Origin: Candidatus Margulisiibacteriota bacterium
GTDB lineage: Bacteria; Margulisbacteria; WOR-1; JAKLHX01
Assembly: GCA_022709925.1 (NCBI GenBank)
Contig: JAKLHX010000053.1
Coordinates: 1 to 7,464 of the forward strand
Direction: 5' to 3'
DNA: 7,464 nt
The notes below the pieces were generated by a model. That model was not told the DNA's origin and made no database searches. It worked only from the letters and a program-made list of their open reading frames with translations. Each line of letters opens with the position of its first letter. Position 1 is the stretch's first letter. This document shows positions 1 to 5,225 of this stretch, piece by piece. The translations under genes were made by a program, and so were the position numbers.

Positions 1-73
1 GCTGTTCTGTTTTACCGAGATGAACGCAAAATCCGATATAGACCGCCTTATTTCGGTACTTTCCGATGTATGA
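1..73 (+). CDS. C-terminal fragment, probable glycine decarboxylase subunit 1 (GcvPA-like)
   Basis: Only the last 23 codons are present, read from position 2 to a TGA at 71-73. They encode a tail starting LFCFTEMNAKSDIDRL and ending VLSDV. The pattern hydrophobic-C-x-TE-x(4)-DIDRL-x-x-L resembles the end of the PLP-dependent glycine dehydrogenase (decarboxylating) subunit 1 of the split GcvPA/GcvPB type, which releases CO2 from glycine in the glycine cleavage system. Other fold-type I PLP enzymes, such as cysteine desulfurases, also end in an acidic-ID-x-L helix, so the assignment rests on resemblance of a very short tail. The gene overlaps the next start by 8 bases, which suggests one operon. 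The rest lies to the left of the window. Confidence 0.4.
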   Translation, partial: LFCFTEMNAKSDIDRLISVLSDV

Positions 74-791
74 CGAAAGAACATACAGGCAATATTCAAA
101 AAGCGATGACCTCTGCCAGTTCAGGGTCCTCTACGGAGAGACCGACCTTTTAGTTGTCTGCGACAGCCCGGACCTTAAAGAGAAGGCGGAAAAAGCGGTC
201 AAAGAGCTCTATATGTCATTGACGAAATACATAACGAAACATCCTCTGCTTGAAACATCCTTTGTTCCCGTAAGATACGATTTTTTCGCTCCGGAGATAG
301 TGCGCAATATGATGAAGGCGGCTTCAAAGATGGGGGTCGATCCGATGGCATCGGTGGCAGGTGCTATTGCCGAAGCCGTTGGAAGAAAGCTCCTTAAGTT
401 CTCAAAACAGGTCATTATAGAAAATGGCGGGGACATTTTCATGAAGACCGATATCCCAAGGAAAGTAGCCGTTTTTGCCGGGGAGTCACCTTTTTCGGAG
501 AAAATAGCGATTGAAATAGAGCCCGAGGAGACCCCTATCGGGATATGTACTTCTTCCGGGACCGTCGGACCTTCTTTCAGCTTCGGCAGTGCGGATGCCG
601 TTGTCATAAAAGCCAGGTCATGTGCACTTGCGGATGCGGCGGCTACGGCCATCGGCAATACGATCAAAAAGACCCAGGATATAGACGCGGCGATAGAAAA
701 GTACGGAAAATTGAAGGAATTGAGCGGAATAATGGCCATAAAGGGCGACCGTATGGGGGTCATAGGCCGGATAAACGTTACAAAGATTTAA
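66..791 (+). CDS. UPF0280 family protein (ApbE-like superfamily, COG2122)
   Basis: A complete 241-residue protein recognised as UPF0280, a family of uncertain biochemical function related to the flavin transferase ApbE. The N-terminus shows the family pattern ERTYRQY...FRVLYGETDLLV. ApbE-like signatures follow: ENGGD at residues 119-123 and ADAAATAIGNTI starting at A189, where D190 and T194 match the ApbE metal-binding D-x-x-x-T pattern. A central helical region (about 85-115) carries a G-rich, A-rich stretch. There is no signal peptide, so it is probably cytoplasmic, unlike most ApbE proteins. The ATG at 66 lies inside the end of the upstream gene and has no good Shine-Dalgarno, consistent with translational coupling. 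From memory, members in methanogens have been linked with anaerobic homocysteine synthesis from aspartate semialdehyde, but the genes of that pathway are not visible here. The family call is firm and the function is open. Confidence 0.9.
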   Translation: MYDERTYRQYSKSDDLCQFRVLYGETDLLVVCDSPDLKEKAEKAVKELYMSLTKYITKHPLLETSFVPVRYDFFAPEIVRNMMKAASKMGVDPMASVAGAIAEAVGRKLLKFSKQVIIENGGDIFMKTDIPRKVAVFAGESPFSEKIAIEIEPEETPIGICTSSGTVGPSFSFGSADAVVIKARSCALADAAATAIGNTIKKTQDIDAAIEKYGKLKELSGIMAIKGDRMGVIGRINVTKI

Positions 792-795
792 CCAC

Positions 796-824
796 TTGAC
801 AAAACCCGCCTTAATATATAACAT
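796..824 (+). promoter_or_regulatory. Putative sigma-70-type promoter of the beta-barrel gene
   Basis: A perfect -35 TTGACA lies at 796-801, just after the UPF0280 stop. With a 17-nt spacer the -10 would be TAACAT (819-824, 4 of 6 matches). With a 15-nt spacer it would be TATAAC (817-822, 5 of 6). The surroundings are AT-rich. Transcription would start near 830 and leave a leader of about 165 nt before the ATG at 997. The site is supported by its position between two differently oriented functions and by the terminator after the next gene, but not by experiment. Confidence 0.55.
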
Positions 825-835
825 TATATACAGTT

Positions 836-877
836 TGACGGCTAAAAGGAGGTGCTTTAGTATTTCGGTTGCCGTCA
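836..877 (+). repeat. Inverted repeat: 7-bp stem hairpin around AGGAGG
   Basis: TGACGGC at 836-842 is perfectly complementary to GCCGTCA at 871-877. Inside it, CTAAA (842-846) can pair with TTTAG (856-860), with C842 shared between the two options, which leaves AGGAGGTGC as an apical loop. There is no T-tract after it, so it is not an intrinsic terminator. The strong Shine-Dalgarno-like AGGAGG sits in the loop although no ATG lies within reach. Confidence 0.6.
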
Positions 878-980
878 GATCTAGCAGATATTTGAGGTAC
901 TTAAACGCCTAAAAAGAGGGAACTAGGATACTCTTGATCAAGGCATGGAAGACTTCAGATCTTTTGTTGGATATTTGAAC
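836..980 (+). promoter_or_regulatory. Structured mRNA leader with two related tandem modules
   Basis: This gene-free stretch holds two diverged copies of one element in the same order. Module 1 has CTAAAAGGAGG (842-852), TAGTAT (858-863), TCAGATCT (875-882) and GATATTTGA (887-895). Module 2 has CTAAAAAGAGG (909-919), TAGGAT (924-929), TCAGATCT (955-962) and GATATTTGA (970-978). Module 1 can fold as TGACGGC (836-842) against GCCGTCA (871-877), enclosing CTAAA/TTTAG with the purine-rich AGGAGG in the loop. Module 2 can fold as GCCT (907-910) against AGGC (941-944), enclosing AAGAG (914-918) against CTCTT (931-935), or alternatively as CCTA/TAGG. I do not recognise it as a known riboswitch. A cis-regulatory RNA or duplicated binding site in the 5' UTR of the next gene is the likeliest reading. 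Confidence 0.45.
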
Positions 981-996
981 CGAAAGAAAATAAAAA

Positions 997-1692
997 ATGA
1001 AAAAGCTATTAGCGATTCTTCTCAGTGTTTCTTTGATAGCCAGCTTGTCAACTTCTTCATTCGCTGCTACTAAAAAGAAGGTTTCCAAAAAGAAACCGGT
1101 AGTGAAGAAAAAGGTGGTAAAGCCGGCTCCTAAGAAAATAGTCCCTAAACCGGCTATTGAAACACCATGGGTACCTCCAACACCAGCTCCAGTCGCGCCG
1201 GCACCGGCTCCAACACCGGCCAAGGCTTCTGCAGGTATGGGGATGTCCGTTGGTGCTAAAGTCGGTCTGACCGCGGGATTATTTGCTGTGACAGGCGATC
1301 TCGATTACTCATTGGCCGGCATTCTTCCTGGTGCAAAAGCCAGGTTGAGCGTTGACTATGTGACCGGGAACAACCCGAACAGCTCAGCAACTGCTGATAA
1401 CGCGATGAAATCAGTCGACGTAAAGATCGGCGGAACTTATGCATTAGACATGCTTAAGACCGCTGCTCTCCCGGTTGATTGGTACGTAGGTGCCGCATAC
1501 ATATTGCCTGTGAAGGTAAATGCCGGTAGGACCGGTAAATGGGGCGCTGAAGCGTTCGTCGGTGGTTCTTATAAAGTACCTGATTTCGGAAGCATCTACG
1601 GAGAACTTGGTTATGCCGGTCTCAAATATGCAGACGGCGTAGCGGCTCTCAAAGGTGTGAACGCGGCGGTAGGTTATGCCTATTCGTTCTAG
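997..1692 (+). CDS. Predicted outer-membrane beta-barrel protein with Lys-rich and Pro/Ala-rich linker
   Basis: A 231-residue protein in three parts. Residues 1-23/24 form a Sec signal peptide (MKKLLAILLSVSLIAS..., cleavage near SFA-A). Residues 26-52 hold 13 lysines, in KKK-V/P blocks, followed by a Pro/Ala-rich stretch to about residue 78 (PAPVAPAPAPTPAK). From about residue 80 to the end come alternating hydrophobic/polar segments rich in Gly, Tyr and Val (for example VDWYVGAAYILPVKV, IYGELGYAGLKY). The last strand ends AVGYAYSF, with the terminal Phe typical of BAM-inserted outer-membrane proteins. The size of about 150 residues suits an eight-strand barrel. The exposed basic linker might bind peptidoglycan, LPS or another anionic polymer, but that is inference. 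The start has only a weak upstream purine run (GAAAG at 982-986). Glycine is coded mostly by GGT, unlike the neighbours, which suggests high expression. It has its own promoter and terminator, so it is probably monocistronic. Function is unknown beyond a predicted barrel. Confidence 0.75.
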   Translation: MKKLLAILLSVSLIASLSTSSFAATKKKVSKKKPVVKKKVVKPAPKKIVPKPAIETPWVPPTPAPVAPAPAPTPAKASAGMGMSVGAKVGLTAGLFAVTGDLDYSLAGILPGAKARLSVDYVTGNNPNSSATADNAMKSVDVKIGGTYALDMLKTAALPVDWYVGAAYILPVKVNAGRTGKWGAEAFVGGSYKVPDFGSIYGELGYAGLKYADGVAALKGVNAAVGYAYSF

Positions 1693-1721
1693 TTCAGGAC
1701 TTTTGTAGTTCAAATTCAAGA

Positions 1722-1748
1722 CCCCCGATCTTTTCGGGGGTTTTGTTT
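1722..1748 (+). terminator. Rho-independent terminator after the beta-barrel gene
   Basis: CCCCCGA (1722-1728) pairs perfectly with TCGGGGG (1734-1740) around the loop TCTTT, and is followed by TTTTGTTTT (1741-1749). It lies 30 nt after the TAG stop. It separates the barrel transcript from the downstream operon. Confidence 0.93.
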
Positions 1749-1769
1749 TACTTAGGCTTGTACTATAAT
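1743..1769 (+). promoter_or_regulatory. Putative promoter of the cell-wall/GDP-mannose/hisD operon
   Basis: A perfect -10 hexamer TATAAT lies at 1764-1769, directly after the terminator. The best -35 candidate is TTGTTT at 1743-1748 with a short 15-nt spacer, overlapping the terminator T-tract; no better one is visible. A start point about 7 nt after the -10 would fall at about 1776, on the GTG proposed as the start codon of the next gene. The -10 is convincing, the -35 weak. Confidence 0.55.
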
Positions 1770-1775
1770 AAAAAT

Positions 1776-2936
1776 GTGAAGCCGATCACCCTTAAAATGC
1801 TGACTTTATTATTGGTATTCTTGATGCCTTTCCAATTGGCCGCTTTTTCACAGACCAAAAATGAAAACGAAGACCTCTCCAAAAAAAGACAGGAACTTAA
1901 CAAGGTGTACGAAGAGCTTGAAAAAAGCAAAGCAAAGCTCCAGAAGACAAAAAGAGAACAACAAAATGTCGTGCAAAGGCTTTTTGTCATCAATAGGAGC
2001 CTGACAAAGACAAAAACGCAGCTCGGCAGAGCGGAACAGCAGATACAGGTGAACCAGAGGAAATTGAATTTTTTAACGGTTTCCATCGAAGACGCGAAAA
2101 AAAGATTGGCGAACCGTTCAGATTTTTTAAGGAGCAGGATCAGGGAAATATATAAGAGCGGCGGCATAAATTATGTGCAGATGATGCTGTCGTCCGATAC
2201 TTTATCCGACTTCATAAACAGGTCATATTTTTTCGAGAAAATAATGTCCCGGGATGTTTCGATCGTCAACGAGATATCATCAGAACATAAAAAAATAGTT
2301 ACGAACAAGAACCAGCTTGAAGGGGTTACTGAAGATATAAAGACCCTGGCTTCATATATAGAACATAAGAAGAAAACCATAGAAAAACAGGCGGAAGAAA
2401 AACAAAAGGTTTACAAGGAGCTTGAGGAAAGAAGAAAAGACTACGAGAAAAAGATAGAGGAGCTCGAAAAGACATCAAAAGAGATCGAAACATTGATACA
2501 AAGGATAGTTGCCGAAAGAGCATCTAAAGGCGTTGCGATGGGGAAAGGGACCGGGAATTTTATCTGGCCTGTGAGGGGCAGGATAACTTCAAGATATGGG
2601 TACCGCAGAAGCCCGTTCTCAGGCAGGCGCAATATGCATACGGGTCTTGATATAGCAAATTCCTACGGTACTCCGATACATGCCGCGGACGGCGGAGAAG
2701 TCCTGTTTGCCGGATGGTGGGGAGGATACGGAAAAGCTGTTATCATATATCATGGCAGAGGCCTGTCCACAGTTTACGGGCATATGTCCAGGATATATGT
2801 CCAAAAAGACCAGATGGTGGATAAAGGGCAGGTCGTAGGATTGATCGGGAGCACGGGCTATTCTACCGGTCCGCATCTGCATTTTGAGGTAAGAAAGAAC
2901 GGAGCAACGCAGGACCCTCTGCGATCGCTGCCGTAA
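1776..2936 (+). CDS. EnvC-like murein hydrolase: coiled coil plus M23 (LytM) peptidase domain
   Basis: With the GTG at 1776 the protein has 386 residues. This start gives a signal peptide with a basic n-region (MKPITLKMLTLLLVFLMPF...) ending near LAAFS-Q. A TTG at 1743 would lie inside the terminator T-tract, and the ATG at 1797 would lose the lysines. From about residue 28 to 245 the chain is a charged coiled coil (KKRQELNKVYEELEKSKAKL). It is interrupted by the EnvC-type segment RIREIYKSGGINYVQMML and SDFINRSYFF, around residues 120-157. The C-terminal M23 domain (about 262-386) has all the metal and catalytic residues: HTGLD (H288, D292), YGHM (H336) and HLHFE (H367, H369). It is expected to act in the periplasm on peptide cross-links or to activate amidases during division. 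CtpA follows after 18 nt, a recurrent pairing. The ftsE/ftsX genes often found before envC are not directly upstream here. The family is secure; enzyme versus activator is discussed in the findings. Confidence 0.9.
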   Translation: MKPITLKMLTLLLVFLMPFQLAAFSQTKNENEDLSKKRQELNKVYEELEKSKAKLQKTKREQQNVVQRLFVINRSLTKTKTQLGRAEQQIQVNQRKLNFLTVSIEDAKKRLANRSDFLRSRIREIYKSGGINYVQMMLSSDTLSDFINRSYFFEKIMSRDVSIVNEISSEHKKIVTNKNQLEGVTEDIKTLASYIEHKKKTIEKQAEEKQKVYKELEERRKDYEKKIEELEKTSKEIETLIQRIVAERASKGVAMGKGTGNFIWPVRGRITSRYGYRRSPFSGRRNMHTGLDIANSYGTPIHAADGGEVLFAGWWGGYGKAVIIYHGRGLSTVYGHMSRIYVQKDQMVDKGQVVGLIGSTGYSTGPHLHFEVRKNGATQDPLRSLP

Positions 2937-2945
2937 TAAAAAAAC

Positions 2946-2952
2946 GGAGGAG
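2946..2952 (+). promoter_or_regulatory. Shine-Dalgarno of ctpA
   Basis: GGAGGAG stands just before the ATG at 2955. It is the strongest ribosome site in this operon that has a start codon in reach, and it fixes the start of the protease gene. The other genes of the operon depend on overlaps or very short gaps instead. Confidence 0.8.
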
Positions 2953-2954
2953 CC

Positions 2955-4166
2955 ATGAAGAAGTATTTTGTAAGGATGGCGGTCATTTTAGCGTTCTCTT
3001 TTGTCGTGTCCATATCCGTCCAGACCGTGAACAAGGCCCAAGCCGCCGATGAGCTTAACGAAAAACTGCAGGTCTTTATGCAGGTACTTGAACTTGTCAA
3101 AGGCGATTATGTAGAAAAGAACGTCGATGACAAGAAGATGGTCTACGGGGCCATAAAGGGCATGTTGGAATCTTTGGACGATCCATATACAAGGTTCATG
3201 GAGCCAAAACCGTATAAAGAGATGAAGATGAGGATGAACGGCTCCTATTCCGGGATAGGCATATATATAGGCATAAAGAACAAAAAAATAATGGTCATTT
3301 CTCCGATACCAGACACCCCCGCATATAAAGCCGGCCTGAAATCAGGGGATAATATCATAAGCATAGACGGGCGCCTTACAAAGGACATGGGGCTTGAAGA
3401 AGCGGTCAGTATGATAAGAGGCCCAAAAGGGACGAGCGTGAAGATCGGCGTCATAAAAAGATCGGACAAACAGAAAAAAGAATTTACGATGATAAGGGAC
3501 AAGATAGTAGTAAAGAGCGTAGAACAAAAAATGCCGACAGGCGACATAGGATATATAAAGCTCAATACTTTCGAGAACCTAAATGCCAGCGAAGAGATCA
3601 GAAAAGCCCTTAAGGAGATGAAGGCAAAAAAGATCAAAGGGCTTATCTTGGACCTGCGCAATAACGGAGGAGGCCTGCTTTCAAATGCCGCAGAGATCGC
3701 AAGCATGTTCCTTAAAAAAGGCGATGTGATAGTCTCTACCGTTGATCGGGATGGCCACAAAGAGTCGCTGCGGTCTTCGGGGGAATTTATCTGGGAAGGC
3801 CCTCTGGTCGTTTTGATCAATGAAGGAAGCGCCAGCGCGTCCGAGATACTTGCCGGGGCCATAAGGGACAATAATTACGGCGTATTGGTCGGATATCATT
3901 CTTTCGGGAAGGCTTCCGTGCAAAGCGTAAGACAGCTTCCGGATGAGTCGGCGCTACTGCTTACAGTTGCTAAATATCTTACGCCGAACGGGAGCGATAT
4001 ATCGAAAAAAGGGATAAAACCGGATATCGAGGTGAAGACCGGCAAGGAAAGGGATCCTGAAGAAACGGCAAGTTCCGAGGCGGAGCCTGAATACCCGAGC
4101 GATGACGACAAAGATGATATACAATTGAACAAAGCCGTTGAAATAATAAAAGGTCAGATAAAATGA
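2955..4166 (+). CDS. ctpA: C-terminal processing protease, S41 family (CtpA/Prc-like)
   Basis: A 403-residue secreted serine protease. A signal peptide with basic n-region (MKKYFVRMAVIL...) ends at AQA-A, residues 28-31. A helical N-terminal segment with DDPYTRFMEP follows, then a PDZ domain at about 93-175 (SGIGIYIGIKN, AYKAGLKSGDNIISIDG, MIRGPKGTSV). The S41 core has LDLRNNGGGLL, then GSASASEILAGAI with the catalytic serine S294, and FGKASVQ with general-base K319 and Q323; the Ser-Lys distance of 25 matches E. coli Prc. The tail is acidic (ETASSEAEPEYPSDDDKDD) and ends in a short basic helix. Family members trim the C-termini of periplasmic proteins and often control peptidoglycan hydrolases, which fits the M23 gene 18 nt upstream; that the neighbour is its substrate is inference. 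The TGA overlaps the next ATG as ATGA, so translation is probably coupled. Confidence 0.95.
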   Translation: MKKYFVRMAVILAFSFVVSISVQTVNKAQAADELNEKLQVFMQVLELVKGDYVEKNVDDKKMVYGAIKGMLESLDDPYTRFMEPKPYKEMKMRMNGSYSGIGIYIGIKNKKIMVISPIPDTPAYKAGLKSGDNIISIDGRLTKDMGLEEAVSMIRGPKGTSVKIGVIKRSDKQKKEFTMIRDKIVVKSVEQKMPTGDIGYIKLNTFENLNASEEIRKALKEMKAKKIKGLILDLRNNGGGLLSNAAEIASMFLKKGDVIVSTVDRDGHKESLRSSGEFIWEGPLVVLINEGSASASEILAGAIRDNNYGVLVGYHSFGKASVQSVRQLPDESALLLTVAKYLTPNGSDISKKGIKPDIEVKTGKERDPEETASSEAEPEYPSDDDKDDIQLNKAVEIIKGQIK

Positions 4167-5224
4167 ATATTCTGGACAATGCAAAAAGTGCGGGAGAAAT
4201 AGACAAGTCGGGGATGTTGTCCCTGATAGAGGGTTTTCCCGAAATGATGGAGCGATCATCCGCCGCATCTGAAGGCATCCGGCCGGAAAAGATCTCCGGG
4301 AAGATCGAGAACATCATGTTCTGCGGTATGGGCGGGTCCGCCATCAGCGCCGATGTCGCCCAAAAACTTATTTCCGAATGTCTGGATATTCCGGCATCCG
4401 TTTCAAGGGCGTACGATCTGCCAAAATTTGTCGGGAAGAACAGCGTTGTATTCGTGTTGAGCTATTCCGGGAATACCGAGGAGACCATTTCCGCGTATGA
4501 AAACGCGAAAAAGGCAGGGGCGCGGATAATATGCATCACTTCCGGAGGGAAGATAGAACAACTTGCCAAAAAGAACGGCAATGTTATTTATCCTCTCCCT
4601 CAAGGGTTCCCTCCGAGGGCTTCGATGCCTTATATCCTGGCGGCATTATTGTATGCGGTCGAAGATGTTTTTCCGGGATGCGGATTCAAGGGCCAGATAA
4701 AAGAATGCATCCCAGTACTTAAGAAAATAAGGGACAGGAACAAGCCGGCTATAAAACATGAAGAGAATACGGCAAAACAAACAGCGTCGAAGATATTTTC
4801 AAAGATCCCGGTGATATTAGGATCGACCACCGGCAGCGACGTCGCCGCTTACAGGTGGAAATGCCAGTTCAGCGAGAACAGCAAGATCACATCCGTCGCG
4901 AATGTTTTTCCTGAAATGGACCACAATGAGATCGTGAACCTTTCAGGCCTTGATAAGGGCAAGGGGCATTTCTGCGCCGTATTATTAAGGGATAGTTCCG
5001 ATAGCGAAAAGATAAAGAAAAGGATAGAAGCTACCAAAGGGATAATAAGCGCAGGGATAGAAGACATAATAGAGATATGGTCAGAAGGAGAAACAAGCCT
5101 TTCGAGGATGATGTCCTTATGTTATATAGGTGATTTTGTCAGCGCATACATTGCTCTTTTGAGAGGTGTTGACCCGACGCCGGTGACAGCGATAGACAGG
5201 CTGAAAAAGGAGCTTGCCGGATAA
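4163..5224 (+). CDS. Bifunctional phosphoglucose/phosphomannose isomerase (SIS domain)
   Basis: A 353-residue cytoplasmic isomerase of the double-SIS PGI/PMI family. It interconverts glucose-6-P, fructose-6-P and mannose-6-P without the metal used by type I PMI. The first SIS domain has FCGMGGSAISADVA (S59) and the phosphate loop SYSGNTEET (residues 100-108). The family motif PPRASMPY supplies R152. The second SIS domain has YRWKCQFSEN with catalytic E238 and NVFPEMDHNEI with H254. This 16-residue spacing equals that of E203 and H219 in the Pyrobaculum enzyme as I recall it. The C-terminus GVDPTPVTAIDRLKKEL carries the conserved lysine (K348 or K349). The gene overlaps ctpA by 4 nt and is followed after one base by a mannose-1-phosphate guanylyltransferase-like gene, so feeding mannose-6-P to GDP-mannose is its likely job here. 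The assignment is strong; the preferred substrate is inferred from context. Confidence 0.92.
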   Translation: MNILDNAKSAGEIDKSGMLSLIEGFPEMMERSSAASEGIRPEKISGKIENIMFCGMGGSAISADVAQKLISECLDIPASVSRAYDLPKFVGKNSVVFVLSYSGNTEETISAYENAKKAGARIICITSGGKIEQLAKKNGNVIYPLPQGFPPRASMPYILAALLYAVEDVFPGCGFKGQIKECIPVLKKIRDRNKPAIKHEENTAKQTASKIFSKIPVILGSTTGSDVAAYRWKCQFSENSKITSVANVFPEMDHNEIVNLSGLDKGKGHFCAVLLRDSSDSEKIKKRIEATKGIISAGIEDIIEIWSEGETSLSRMMSLCYIGDFVSAYIALLRGVDPTPVTAIDRLKKELAG

Positions 5225-5225
5225 G

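Noticed and set aside
209..763. Long open frame on the - strand inside the UPF0280 gene
   Set aside because: It is antisense to a well-conserved family protein, has no recognisable motif of its own, and no promoter or ribosome site was seen for it.
836..877. Hairpin read as the terminator of the UPF0280 operon
   Set aside because: No U-tract follows the stem and the loop is long, so intrinsic termination is unlikely.
933..942. Perfect 10-bp palindrome CTTGATCAAG in the leader, a possible operator
   Set aside because: It is a single copy, too short to be significant alone, and can be accounted for as part of the module 2 stem. It was not listed as an operator.
909..1223. - strand frame encoding a Gly/Ala/Thr/Phe-rich protein opposite the barrel gene start
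   Set aside because: The composition is simply the complement of the Lys and Pro/Ala linker codons, so it is an antisense shadow.
1743..1745. TTG as the start of the M23 gene
   Set aside because: It lies in the T-tract of the terminator and upstream of the TATAAT, so a transcript from that promoter would not contain it. It also spoils the signal peptide.
3245..3871. 208-codon open frame on the - strand inside ctpA
   Set aside because: It mirrors the protease reading frame. The encoded Ser/Leu/Ile-rich protein resembles no family, and the + strand has a full catalytic set.
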